Shown here: positions 26,353 to 40,302 of the stretch, one piece after another
How the letters are laid out: each line of letters begins with the position of its first letter
Numbering within the stretch: position 1 is the stretch's first letter
Assembly (NCBI GenBank): GCA_964019055.1
Contig: OZ025211.1
Span: 1 to 64,000 of the forward strand
Length of the DNA: 64,000 nucleotides
DNA from: Anthopleura xanthogrammica
Taxonomy: Eukaryota; Cnidaria; Anthozoa; Actiniaria; Actiniidae
Reading direction: 5' to 3'
Notes under the pieces: generated by a model
Told to the model about the DNA's origin: nothing
The model's database searches: none
Seen by the model: only the letters and a program-made list of their open reading frames with translations
Position numbers and translations under genes: made by a program

Positions 26353-27902
26353 TTATTTTATTGCAAGATCGCATATATTAAGCATGACGTTACAAATGAA
26401 CTGTCGTTTGGCTCCAATGTAATAATAATCTTTATTATCTATATCGCGCATTTATCATGTGAATATGATCAAATGCGCCTGACAATAATTAACAAATAAA
26501 TAAATTACAATAAATATGATAACTTTAGGATATTTATAAATATTTAGAATGGAATAATACAGCTATATATAAATATGTGAATTAAATATATTTAGATATA
26601 TATATAATTACTCAATGTTCATAAGCAATTCTGAATAAAAATGTCTTTACTAAAGTCTTAAATCTGTTGTAATTGTTCTCTTCTCTAAGATGGCGAGGCA
26701 ATGCATTGAAGAGAGACGGGGAGGCTGCAGCGAAGGCCCTATCACCCAGAGTTTTAAAAGTCTTGGCACTGAATGGCTTCAGAAGAAGTTCGTTATTTCT
26801 GCGAAGAGCATAACAGCTAGGACGCTGTACTGATACGAGACAATTGATATAGTCTGGAGCAAGACCATGAATAGCTTTAAACGTCAGCACAAGGATCTTA
26901 AAATGTACTCTTTCCTTTACTGGTAGCCAGTGTAACGACCGTAAAGCAGGAGTTAAAATATTGCCGTTTCTAGTCAGAGGTTGCACTAAGTTTCAGTTTG
27001 AATTTAAAAAAGTAAGCTTTCGTTTGCAGAAAAACCCGAGAAAACTGACTTTGAAAGTAGACCTAGGCGGCTTCGAAAATCCGGCGTCTTTTGACTGATT
27101 TGGGGTCGGTTGACAACAATTCAAAAAGCGACTCGAATATTCAATTTAAAACGATTCTAGGTCCAGTTCTGTAGTGAGGATAGATAGTACTTTCGATGGT
27201 AAAAATATAAGAGAAATCTATTCCTGGAACCGAGAGGCAGTGGTCCGTTCTTAGAGAGACGCCCTCTTAAATATTGAATGTTCTTTGACAGTTGACTTTA
27301 GGGCACAATTTGCCATTAAACCAGGCTAAACCTCCTGCACAAATGAGTCTGTAGTCGAGATATTTACCAAATGAGAATAAAGCATATAAAAATGACTAAG
27401 TATGAGTTTCAGGTCACCCACATGGGTACTAACCCAGCCCAATCGGGCTTGACTTCTAGTCTTGTTCGAAGCCCAAGATTTTCCAACTAGGCCACGAGTT
27501 TAAGGAATTAGCACAACAATAGCCATAAAAACAATGCGCAAGATAGACTAGATTTTTTTCCACTTAAAATCAATGTACGTAGCAAATAGTGCAAGGGATT
27601 AGCTGTAGATATGGCCTGGGGGCCGGCTAGTCTCTCCCCTGATGCCTCGGCTAGATCATTATGCTGCATAATCCGTACACCGACCCAAGAGCAGAAGGAA
27701 TTTCTGCATCCTCGAATGTCACTGGGGCATGGCATCGTGGAATTCATTTTTTGAATCTCTGTCGGCGGACGTGAGTTGAAACCCAATCGTGCCTAGATTT
27801 TTTTTTCTTGTTTTGGGTATATGTTTTTTCTCCTATTTTTTTTTTCTTCTACTGTTGTTGTTGCTTAGTTGTTTGATTAATTTTTCTTGTAGACGTTCAG
27901 CA
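26353..27902 (-). repeat. Satellite unit 18
   Basis: RT remnant 26612-26986. A type. Confidence 0.95.
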
Positions 27903-29452
27903 TTATTTTATTGCAAGATCGCATATATTAAGCATGACGTTACAAATGAACTGTCGTTTGGCTCCAATGTAATAATAATCTTTATTATCTATATCGCGCA
28001 TTTATCATGTGAATATGATCAAATGCGCCTGACAATAATTAACAAATAAATAAATTACAATAAATATGATAACTTTAGGATATTTATAAATATTTAGAAT
28101 GGAATAATACAGCTATATATAAATATGTGAATTAAATATATTTAGATATATATATAATTACTCAATGTTCATAAGCAATTCTGAATAAAAATGTCTTTAC
28201 TAAAGTCTTAAATCTGTTGTAATTGTTCTCTTCTCTAAGATGGCGAGGCAATGCATTGAAGAGAGACGGGGAGGCTGCAGCGAAGGCCCTATCACCCAGA
28301 GTTTTAAAAGTCTTGGCACTGAATGGCTTCAGAAGAAGTTCGTTATTTCTGCGAAGAGCATAACAGCTAGGACGCTGTACTGATACGAGACAATTGATAT
28401 AGTCTGGAGCAAGACCATGAATAGCTTTAAACGTCAGCACAAGGATCTTAAAATGTACTCTTTCCTTTACTGGTAGCCAGTGTAACGACCGTAAAGCAGG
28501 AGTTAAAATATTGCCGTTTCTAGTCAGAGGTTGCACTAAGTTTCAGTTTGAATTTAAAAAAGTAAGCTTTCGTTTGCAGAAAAACCCGAGAAAACTGACT
28601 TTGAAAGTAGACCTAGGCGGCTTCGAAAATCCGGCGTCTTTTGACTGATTTGGGGTCGGTTGACAACAATTCAAAAAGCGACTCGAATATTCAATTTAAA
28701 ACGATTCTAGGTCCAGTTCTGTAGTGAGGATAGATAGTACTTTCGATGGTAAAAATATAATAGAAATCTATTCCTGGAACCGAGAGGCAGTGGTCCGTTC
28801 TTAGAGAGACGCCCTCTTAAATATTGAATGTTCTTTGACAGTTGACTTTAGGGCACAATTTGCCATTAAACCAGGCTAAACCTCCTGCACAAATGAGTCT
28901 GTAGTCGAGATATTTACCAAATGAGAATAAAGCATATAAAAATGACTAAGTATGAGTTTCAGGTCACCCACATGGGTACTAACCCAGCCCAATCGGGCTT
29001 GACTTCTAGTCTTGTTCGAAGCCCAAGATTTTCCAACTAGGCCACGAGTTTAAGGAATTAGCACAACAATAGCCATAAAAACAATGCGCAAGATAGACTA
29101 GATTTTTTTCCACTTAAAATCAATGTACGTAGCAAATAGTGCAAGGGATTAGCTGTAGATATGGCCTGGGGGCCGGCTAGTCTCTCCCCTGATGCCTCGG
29201 CTAGATCATTATGCTGCATAATCCGTACACCGACCCAAGAGCAGAAGGAATTTCTGCATCCTCGAATGTCACTGGGGCATGGCATCGTGGAATTCATTTT
29301 TTGAATCTCTGTCGGCGGACGTGAGTTGAAACCCAATCGTGCCTAGATTTTTTTTTCTTGTTTTGGGTATATGTTTTTTCTCCTATTTTTTTTTTCTTCT
29401 ACTGTTGTTGTTGCTTAGTTGTTTGATTAATTTTTCTTGTAGACGTTCAGCA
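27903..29452 (-). repeat. Satellite unit 19
   Basis: RT remnant 28162-28536. A type. Private T28761. It lacks the 11-T run, so the higher-order copy ends before this unit's T run. Confidence 0.95.
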
Positions 29453-31002
29453 TTATTTTATTGCAAGATCGCATATATTAAGCATGACGTTACAAATGAA
29501 CTGTCGTTTGGCTCCAATGTAATAATAATCTTTATTATCTATATCGCGCATTTATCATGTGAATATGATCAAATGCGCCTGACAATAATTAACAAATAAA
29601 TAAATTACAATAAATATGATAACTTTAGGATATTTATAAATATTTAGAATGGAATAATACAGCTATATATAAATATGTGAATTAAATATATTTAGATATA
29701 TATATAATTACTCAATGTTCATAAGCAATTCTGAATAAAAATGTCTTTACTAAAGTCTTAAATCTGTTGTAATTGTTCTCTTCTCTAAGATGGCGAGGCA
29801 ATGCATTGAAGAGAGACGGGGAGGCTGCAGCGAAGGCCCTATCACCCAGAGTTTTAAAAGTCTTGGCACTGAATGGCTTCAGAAGAAGTTCGTTATTTCT
29901 GCGAAGAGCATAACAGCTAGGACGCTGTACTGATACGAGACAATTGATATAGTCTGGAGCAAGACCATGAATAGCTTTAAACGTCAGCACAAGGATCTTA
30001 AAATGTACTCTTTCCTTTACTGGTAGCCAGTGTAACGACCGTAAAGCAGGAGTTAAAATATTGCCGTTTCTAGTCAGAGGTTGCACTAAGTTTCAGTTTG
30101 AATTTAAAAAAGTAAGCTTTCGTTTGCAGAAAAACCCGAGAAAACTGACTTTGAAAGTAGACCTAGGCGGCTTCGAAAATCCGGCGTCTTTTGACTGATT
30201 TGGGGTCGGTTGACAACAATTCAAAAAGCGACTCGAATATTCAATTTAAAACGATTCTAGGTCCAGTTCTGTAGTGAGGATAGATAGTACTTTCGATGGT
30301 AAAAATATAAGAGAAATCTATTCCTGGAACCGAGAGGCAGTGGTCCGTTCTTAGAGAGACGCCCTCTTAAATATTGAATGTTCTTTGACAGTTGACTTTA
30401 GGGCACAATTTGCCATTAAACCAGGCTAAACCTCCTGCGCAAATGAGTCTGTAGTCGAGATATTTACCAAATGAGAATAAAGCATATAAAAATGACTAAG
30501 TATGAGTTTCAGGTCACCCACATGGGTACTAACCCAGCCCAATCGGGCTTGACTTCTAGTCTTGTTCGAAGCCCAAGATTTTCCAACTAGGCCACGAGTT
30601 TAAGGAATTAGCACAACAATAGCCATAAAAACAATGCGCAAGATAGACTAGATTTTTTTCCACTTAAAATCAATGTACGTAGCAAATAGTGCAAGGGATT
30701 AGCTGTAGATATGGCCTGGGGGCCGGCTAGTCTCTCCCCTGATGCCTCGGCTAGATCATTATGCTGCATAATCCGTACACCGACCCAAGAGCAGAAGGAA
30801 TTTCTGCATCCTCGAATGTCACTGGGGCATGGCATCGTGGAATTCATTTTTTGAATCTCTGTCGGCGGACGTGAGTTGAAACCCAATCGTGCCTAGATTT
30901 TTTTTTCTTGTTTTGGGTATATGTTTTTTCTCCTATTTTTTTTTTCTTCTACTGTTGTTGTTGCTTAGTTGTTTGATTAATTTTTCTTGTAGACGTTCAG
31001 CA
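29453..31002 (-). repeat. Satellite unit 20
   Basis: RT remnant 29712-30086. G type. Confidence 0.95.
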
Positions 31003-32552
31003 TTATTTTATTGCAAGATCGCATATATTAAGCATGACGTTACAAATGAACTGTCGTTTGGCTCCAATGTAATAATAATCTTTATTATCTATATCGCGCA
31101 TTTATCATGTGAATATGATCAAATGCGCCTGACAATAATTAACAAATAAATAAATTACAATAAATATGATAACTTTAGGATATTTATAAATATTTAGAAT
31201 GGAATAATACAGCTATATATAAATATGTGAATTAAATATATTTAGATATATATATAATTACTCAATGTTCATAAGCAATTCTGAATAAAAATGTCTTTAC
31301 TAAAGTCTTAAATCTGTTGTAATTGTTCTCTTCTCTAAGATGGCGAGGCAATGCATTGAAGAGAGACGGGGAGGCTGCAGCGAAGGCCCTATCACCCAGA
31401 GTTTTAAAAGTCTTGGCACTGAATGGCTTCAGAAGAAGTTCGTTATTTCTGCGAAGAGCATAACAGCTAGGACGCTGTACTGATACGAGACAATTGATAT
31501 AGTCTGGAGCAAGACCATGAATAGCTTTAAACGTCAGCACAAGGATCTTAAAATGTACTCTTTCCTTTACTGGTAGCCAGTGTAACGACCGTAAAGCAGG
31601 AGTTAAAATATTGCCGTTTCTAGTCAGAGGTTGCACTAAGTTTCAGTTTGAATTTAAAAAAGTAAGCTTTCGTTTGCAGAAAAACCCGAGAAAACTGACT
31701 TTGAAAGTAGACCTAGGCGGCTTCGAAAATCCGGCGTCTTTTGACTGATTTGGGGTCGGTTGACAACAATTCAAAAAGCGACTCGAATATTCAATTTAAA
31801 ACGATTCTAGGTCCAGTTCTGTAGTGAGGATAGATAGTACTTTCGATGGTAAAAATATAAGAGAAATCTATTCCTGGAACCGAGAGGCAGTGGTCCGTTC
31901 TTAGAGAGACGCCCTCTTAAATATTGAATGTTCTTTGACAGTTGACTTTAGGGCACAATTTGCCATTAAACCAGGCTAAACCTCCTGCGCAAATGAGTCT
32001 GTAGTCGAGATATTTACCAAATGAGAATAAAGCATATAAAAATGACTAAGTATGAGTTTCAGGTCACCCACATGGGTACTAACCCAGCCCAATCGGGCTT
32101 GACTTCTAGTCTTGTTCGAAGCCCAAGATTTTCCAACTAGGCCACGAGTTTAAGGAATTAGCACAACAATAGCCATAAAAACAATGCGCAAGATAGACTA
32201 GATTTTTTTCCACTTAAAATCAATGTACGTAGCAAATAGTGCAAGGGATTAGCTGTAGATATGGCCTGGGGGCCGGCTAGTCTCTCCCCTGATGCCTCGG
32301 CTAGATCATTATGCTGCATAATCCGTACACCGACCCAAGAGCAGAAGGAATTTCTGCATCCTCGAATGTCACTGGGGCATGGCATCGTGGAATTCATTTT
32401 TTGAATCTCTGTCGGCGGACGTGAGTTGAAACCCAATCGTGCCTAGATTTTTTTTTCTTGTTTTGGGTATATGTTTTTTCTCCTATTTTTTTTTTCTTCT
32501 ACTGTTGTTGTTGCTTAGTTGTTTGATTAATTTTTCTTGTAGACGTTCAGCA
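31003..32552 (-). repeat. Satellite unit 21
   Basis: RT remnant 31262-31636. G type. Confidence 0.95.
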
Positions 32553-34102
32553 TTATTTTATTGCAAGATCGCATATATTAAGCATGACGTTACAAATGAA
32601 CTGTCGTTTGGCTCCAATGTAATAATAATCTTTATTATCTATATCGCGCATTTATCATGTGAATATGATCAAATGCGCCTGACAATAATTAACAAATAAA
32701 TAAATTACAATAAATATGATAACTTTAGGATATTTATAAATATTTAGAATGGAATAATACAGCTATATATAAATATGTGAATTAAATATATTTAGATATA
32801 TATATAATTACTCAATGTTCATAAGCAATTCTGAATAAAAATGTCTTTACTAAAGTCTTAAATCTGTTGTAATTGTTCTCTTCTCTAAGATGGCGAGGCA
32901 ATGCATTGAAGAGAGACGGGGAGGCTGCAGCGAAGGCCCTATCACCCAGAGTTTTAAAAGTCTTGGCACTGAATGGCTTCAGAAGAAGTTCGTTATTTCT
33001 GCGAAGAGCATAACAGCTAGGACGCTGTACTGATACGAGACAATTGATATAGTCTGGAGCAAGACCATGAATAGCTTTAAACGTCAGCACAAGGATCTTA
33101 AAATGTACTCTTTCCTTTACTGGTAGCCAGTGTAACGACCGTAAAGCAGGAGTTAAAATATTGCCGTTTCTAGTCAGAGGTTGCACTAAGTTTCAGTTTG
33201 AATTTAAAAAAGTAAGCTTTCGTTTGCAGAAAAACCCGAGAAAACTGACTTTGAAAGTAGACCTAGGCGGCTTCGAAAATCCGGCGTCTTTTGACTGATT
33301 TGGGGTCGGTTGACAACAATTCAAAAAGCGACTCGAATATTCAATTTAAAACGATTCTAGGTCCAGTTCTGTAGTGAGGATAGATAGTACTTTCGATGGT
33401 AAAAATATAAGAGAAATCTATTCCTGGAACCGAGAGGCAGTGGTCCGTTCTTAGAGAGACGCCCTCTTAAATATTGAATGTTCTTTGACAGTTGACTTTA
33501 GGGCACAATTTGCCATTAAACCAGGCTAAACCTCCTGCACAAATGAGTCTGTAGTCGAGATATTTACCAAATGAGAATAAAGCATATAAAAATGACTAAG
33601 TATGAGTTTCAGGTCACCCACATGGGTACTAACCCAGCCCAATCGGGCTTGACTTCTAGTCTTGTTCGAAGCCCAAGATTTTCCAACTAGGCCACGAGTT
33701 TAAGGAATTAGCACAACAATAGCCATAAAAACAATGCGCAAGATAGACTAGATTTTTTTCCACTTAAAATCAATGTACGTAGCAAATAGTGCAAGGGATT
33801 AGCTGTAGATATGGCCTGGGGGCCGGCTAGTCTCTCCCCTGATGCCTCGGCTAGATCATTATGCTGCATAATCCGTACACCGACCCAAGAGCAGAAGGAA
33901 TTTCTGCATCCTCGAATGTCACTGGGGCATGGCATCGTGGAATTCATTTTTTGAATCTCTGTCGGCGGACGTGAGTTGAAACCCAATCGTGCCTAGATTT
34001 TTTTTTCTTGTTTTGGGTATATGTTTTTTCTCCTATTTTTTTTTTCTTCTACTGTTGTTGTTGCTTAGTTGTTTGATTAATTTTTCTTGTAGACGTTCAG
34101 CA
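32553..34102 (-). repeat. Satellite unit 22
   Basis: RT remnant 32812-33186. A type. Confidence 0.95.
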
Positions 34103-35652
34103 TTATTTTATTGCAAGATCGCATATATTAAGCATGACGTTACAAATGAACTGTCGTTTGGCTCCAATGTAATAATAATCTTTATTATCTATATCGCGCA
34201 TTTATCATGTGAATATGATCAAATGCGCCTGACAATAATTAACAAATAAATAAATTACAATAAATATGATAACTTTAGGATATTTATAAATATTTAGAAT
34301 GGAATAATACAGCTATATATAAATATGTGAATTAAATATATTTAGATATATATATAATTACTCAATGTTCATAAGCAATTCTGAATAAAAATGTCTTTAC
34401 TAAAGTCTTAAATCTGTTGTAATTGTTCTCTTCTCTAAGATGGCGAGGCAATGCATTGAAGAGAGACGGGGAGGCTGCAGCGAAGGCCCTATCACCCAGA
34501 GTTTTAAAAGTCTTGGCACTGAATGGCTTCAGAAGAAGTTCGTTATTTCTGCGAAGAGCATAACAGCTAGGACGCTGTACTGATACGAGACAATTGATAT
34601 AGTCTGGAGCAAGACCATGAATAGCTTTAAACGTCAGCACAAGGATCTTAAAATGTACTCTTTCCTTTACTGGTAGCCAGTGTAACGACCGTAAAGCAGG
34701 AGTTAAAATATTGCCGTTTCTAGTCAGAGGTTGCACTAAGTTTCAGTTTGAATTTAAAAAAGTAAGCTTTCGTTTGCAGAAAAACCCGAGAAAACTGACT
34801 TTGAAAGTAGACCTAGGCGGCTTCGAAAATCCGGCGTCTTTTGACTGATTTGGGGTCGGTTGACAACAATTCAAAAAGCGACTCGAATATTCAATTTAAA
34901 ACGATTCTAGGTCCAGTTCTGTAGTGAGGATAGATAGTACTTTCGATGGTAAAAATATAAGAGAAATCTATTCCTGGAACCGAGAGGCAGTGGTCCGTTC
35001 TTAGAGAGACGCCCTCTTAAATATTGAATGTTCTTTGACAGTTGACTTTAGGGCACAATTTGCCATTAAACCAGGCTAAACCTCCTGCGCAAATGAGTCT
35101 GTAGTCGAGATATTTACCAAATGAGAATAAAGCATATAAAAATGACTAAGTATGAGTTTCAGGTCACCCACATGGGTACTAACCCAGCCCAATCGGGCTT
35201 GACTTCTAGTCTTGTTCGAAGCCCAAGATTTTCCAACTAGGCCACGAGTTTAAGGAATTAGCACAACAATAGCCATAAAAACAATGCGCAAGATAGACTA
35301 GATTTTTTTCCACTTAAAATCAATGTACGTAGCAAATAGTGCAAGGGATTAGCTGTAGATATGGCCTGGGGGCCGGCTAGTCTCTCCCCTGATGCCTCGG
35401 CTAGATCATTATGCTGCATAATCCGTACACCGACCCAAGAGCAGAAGGAATTTCTGCATCCTCGAATGTCACTGGGGCATGGCATCGTGGAATTCATTTT
35501 TTGAATCTCTGTCGGCGGACGTGAGTTGAAACCCAATCGTGCCTAGATTTTTTTTTCTTGTTTTGGGTATATGTTTTTTCTCCTATTTTTTTTTTCTTCT
35601 ACTGTTGTTGTTGCTTAGTTGTTTGATTAATTTTTCTTGTAGACGTTCAGCA
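34103..35652 (-). repeat. Satellite unit 23
   Basis: RT remnant 34362-34736. G type. Confidence 0.95.
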
Positions 35653-37202
35653 TTATTTTATTGCAAGATCGCATATATTAAGCATGACGTTACAAATGAA
35701 CTGTCGTTTGGCTCCAATGTAATAATAATCTTTATTATCTATATCGCGCATTTATCATGTGAATATGATCAAATGCGCCTGACAATAATTAACAAATAAA
35801 TAAATTACAATAAATATGATAACTTTAGGATATTTATAAATATTTAGAATGGAATAATACAGCTATATATAAATATGTGAATTAAATATATTTAGATATA
35901 TATATAATTACTCAATGTTCATAAGCAATTCTGAATAAAAATGTCTTTACTAAAGTCTTAAATCTGTTGTAATTGTTCTCTTCTCTAAGATGGCGAGGCA
36001 ATGCATTGAAGAGAGACGGGGAGGCTGCAGCGAAGGCCCTATCACCCAGAGTTTTAAAAGTCTTGGCACTGAATGGCTTCAGAAGAAGTTCGTTATTTCT
36101 GCGAAGAGCATAACAGCTAGGACGCTGTACTGATACGAGACAATTGATATAGTCTGGAGCAAGACCATGAATAGCTTTAAACGTCAGCACAAGGATCTTA
36201 AAATGTACTCTTTCCTTTACTGGTAGCCAGTGTAACGACCGTAAAGCAGGAGTTAAAATATTGCCGTTTCTAGTCAGAGGTTGCACTAAGTTTCAGTTTG
36301 AATTTAAAAAAGTAAGCTTTCGTTTGCAGAAAAACCCGAGAAAACTGACTTTGAAAGTAGACCTAGGCGGCTTCGAAAATCCGGCGTCTTTTGACTGATT
36401 TGGGGTCGGTTGACAACAATTCAAAAAGCGACTCGAATATTCAATTTAAAACGATTCTAGGTCCAGTTCTGTAGTGAGGATAGATAGTACTTTCGATGGT
36501 AAAAATATAAGAGAAATCTATTCCTGGAACCGAGAGGCAGTGGTCCGTTCTTAGAGAGACGCCCTCTTAAATATTGAATGTTCTTTGACAGTTGACTTTA
36601 GGGCACAATTTGCCATTAAACCAGGCTAAACCTCCTGCACAAATGAGTCTGTAGTCGAGATATTTACCAAATGAGAATAAAGCATATAAAAATGACTAAG
36701 TATGAGTTTCAGGTCACCCACATGGGTACTAACCCAGCCCAATCGGGCTTGACTTCTAGTCTTGTTCGAAGCCCAAGATTTTCCAACTAGGCCACGAGTT
36801 TAAGGAATTAGCACAACAATAGCCATAAAAACAATGCGCAAGATAGACTAGATTTTTTTCCACTTAAAATCAATGTACGTAGCAAATAGTGCAAGGGATT
36901 AGCTGTAGATATGGCCTGGGGGCCGGCTAGTCTCTCCCCTGATGCCTCGGCTAGATCATTATGCTGCATAATCCGTACACCGACCCAAGAGCAGAAGGAA
37001 TTTCTGCATCCTCGAATGTCACTGGGGCATGGCATCGTGGAATTCATTTTTTGAATCTCTGTCGGCGGACGTGAGTTGAAACCCAATCGTGCCTAGATTT
37101 TTTTTTCTTGTTTTGGGTATATGTTTTTTCTCCTATTTTTTTTTTCTTCTACTGTTGTTGTTGCTTAGTTGTTTGATTAATTTTTCTTGTAGACGTTCAG
37201 CA
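35653..37202 (-). repeat. Satellite unit 24
   Basis: RT remnant 35912-36286. A type. Confidence 0.95.
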
Positions 37203-38752
37203 TTATTTTATTGCAAGATCGCATATATTAAGCATGACGTTACAAATGAACTGTCGTTTGGCTCCAATGTAATAATAATCTTTATTATCTATATCGCGCA
37301 TTTATCATGTGAATATGATCAAATGCGCCTGACAATAATTAACAAATAAATAAATTACAATAAATATGATAACTTTAGGATATTTATAAATATTTAGAAT
37401 GGAATAATACAGCTATATATAAATATGTGAATTAAATATATTTAGATATATATATAATTACTCAATGTTCATAAGCAATTCTGAATAAAAATGTCTTTAC
37501 TAAAGTCTTAAATCTGTTGTAATTGTTCTCTTCTCTAAGATGGCGAGGCAATGCATTGAAGAGAGACGGGGAGGCTGCAGCGAAGGCCCTATCACCCAGA
37601 GTTTTAAAAGTCTTGGCACTGAATGGCTTCAGAAGAAGTTCGTTATTTCTGCGAAGAGCATAACAGCTAGGACGCTGTACTGATACGAGACAATTGATAT
37701 AGTCTGGAGCAAGACCATGAATAGCTTTAAACGTCAGCACAAGGATCTTAAAATGTACTCTTTCCTTTACTGGTAGCCAGTGTAACGACCGTAAAGCAGG
37801 AGTTAAAATATTGCCGTTTCTAGTCAGAGGTTGCACTAAGTTTCAGTTTGAATTTAAAAAAGTAAGCTTTCGTTTGCAGAAAAACCCGAGAAAACTGACT
37901 TTGAAAGTAGACCTAGGCGGCTTCGAAAATCCGGCGTCTTTTGACTGATTTGGGGTCGGTTGACAACAATTCAAAAAGCGACTCGAATATTCAATTTAAA
38001 ACGATTCTAGGTCCAGTTCTGTAGTGAGGATAGATAGTACTTTCGATGGTAAAAATATAAGAGAAATCTATTCCTGGAACCGAGAGGCAGTGGTCCGTTC
38101 TTAGAGAGACGCCCTCTTAAATATTGAATGTTCTTTGACAGTTGACTTTAGGGCACAATTTGCCATTAAACCAGGCTAAACCTCCTGCGCAAATGAGTCT
38201 GTAGTCGAGATATTTACCAAATGAGAATAAAGCATATAAAAATGACTAAGTATGAGTTTCAGGTCACCCACATGGGTACTAACCCAGCCCAATCGGGCTT
38301 GACTTCTAGTCTTGTTCGAAGCCCAAGATTTTCCAACTAGGCCACGAGTTTAAGGAATTAGCACAACAATAGCCATAAAAACAATGCGCAAGATAGACTA
38401 GATTTTTTTCCACTTAAAATCAATGTACGTAGCAAATAGTGCAAGGGATTAGCTGTAGATATGGCCTGGGGGCCGGCTAGTCTCTCCCCTGATGCCTCGG
38501 CTAGATCATTATGCTGCATAATCCGTACACCGACCCAAGAGCAGAAGGAATTTCTGCATCCTCGAATGTCACTGGGGCATGGCATCGTGGAATTCATTTT
38601 TTGAATCTCTGTCGGCGGACGTGAGTTGAAACCCAATCGTGCCTAGATTTTTTTTTCTTGTTTTGGGTATATGTTTTTTCTCCTATTTTTTTTTTCTTCT
38701 ACTGTTGTTGTTGCTTAGTTGTTTGATTAATTTTTCTTGTAGACGTTCAGCA
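37203..38752 (-). repeat. Satellite unit 25
   Basis: RT remnant 37462-37836. G type. Confidence 0.95.
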
Positions 38753-40302
38753 TTATTTTATTGCAAGATCGCATATATTAAGCATGACGTTACAAATGAA
38801 CTGTCGTTTGGCTCCAATGTAATAATAATCTTTATTATCTATATCGCGCATTTATCATGTGAATATGATCAAATGCGCCTGACAATAATTAACAAATAAA
38901 TAAATTACAATAAATATGATAACTTTAGGATATTTATAAATATTTAGAATGGAATAATACAGCTATATATAAATATGTGAATTAAATATATTTAGATATA
39001 TATATAATTACTCAATGTTCATAAGCAATTCTGAATAAAAATGTCTTTACTAAAGTCTTAAATCTGTTGTAATTGTTCTCTTCTCTAAGATGGCGAGGCA
39101 ATGCATTGAAGAGAGACGGGGAGGCTGCAGCGAAGGCCCTATCACCCAGAGTTTTAAAAGTCTTGGCACTGAATGGCTTCAGAAGAAGTTCGTTATTTCT
39201 GCGAAGAGCATAACAGCTAGGACGCTGTACTGATACGAGACAATTGATATAGTCTGGAGCAAGACCATGAATAGCTTTAAACGTCAGCACAAGGATCTTA
39301 AAATGTACTCTTTCCTTTACTGGTAGCCAGTGTAACGACCGTAAAGCAGGAGTTAAAATATTGCCGTTTCTAGTCAGAGGTTGCACTAAGTTTCAGTTTG
39401 AATTTAAAAAAGTAAGCTTTCGTTTGCAGAAAAACCCGAGAAAACTGACTTTGAAAGTAGACCTAGGCGGCTTCGAAAATCCGGCGTCTTTTGACTGATT
39501 TGGGGTCGGTTGACAACAATTCAAAAAGCGACTCGAATATTCAATTTAAAACGATTCTAGGTCCAGTTCTGTAGTGAGGATAGATAGTACTTTCGATGGT
39601 AAAAATATAAGAGAAATCTATTCCTGGAACCGAGAGGCAGTGGTCCGTTCTTAGAGAGACGCCCTCTTAAATATTGAATGTTCTTTGACAGTTGACTTTA
39701 GGGCACAATTTGCCATTAAACCAGGCTAAACCTCCTGCGCAAATGAGTCTGTAGTCGAGATATTTACCAAATGAGAATAAAGCATATAAAAATGACTAAG
39801 TATGAGTTTCAGGTCACCCACATGGGTACTAACCCAGCCCAATCGGGCTTGACTTCTAGTCTTGTTCGAAGCCCAAGATTTTCCAACTAGGCCACGAGTT
39901 TAAGGAATTAGCACAACAATAGCCATAAAAACAATGCGCAAGATAGACTAGATTTTTTTCCACTTAAAATCAATGTACGTAGCAAATAGTGCAAGGGATT
40001 AGCTGTAGATATGGCCTGGGGGCCGGCTAGTCTCTCCCCTGATGCCTCGGCTAGATCATTATGCTGCATAATCCGTACACCGACCCAAGAGCAGAAGGAA
40101 TTTCTGCATCCTCGAATGTCACTGGGGCATGGCATCGTGGAATTCATTTTTTGAATCTCTGTCGGCGGACGTGAGTTGAAACCCAATCGTGCCTAGATTT
40201 TTTTTTCTTGTTTTGGGTATATGTTTTTTCTCCTATTTTTTTTTTCTTCTACTGTTGTTGTTGCTTAGTTGTTTGATTAATTTTTCTTGTAGACGTTCAG
40301 CA
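38753..40302 (-). repeat. Satellite unit 26
   Basis: RT remnant 39012-39386. G type. Confidence 0.95.

Larger units (their letters stand above)
9301..27903 (-). repeat. Six-unit higher-order duplication (units 7-12 and 13-18)
   Basis: Four marker variants recur in the same order exactly 9,301 bp apart: 11-T run (units 7, 13), R62C (8, 14), T at 13552/22853 (9, 15) and C at 15442/24743 (10, 16). The G/A types also match unit by unit (A G A G G A). The odd length is six times 1,550 plus the extra T. Only one difference between the blocks was noticed (22127). The right copy ends before the T run of unit 19. Exact breakpoints cannot be placed because flanking units are nearly identical. Confidence 0.88.
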
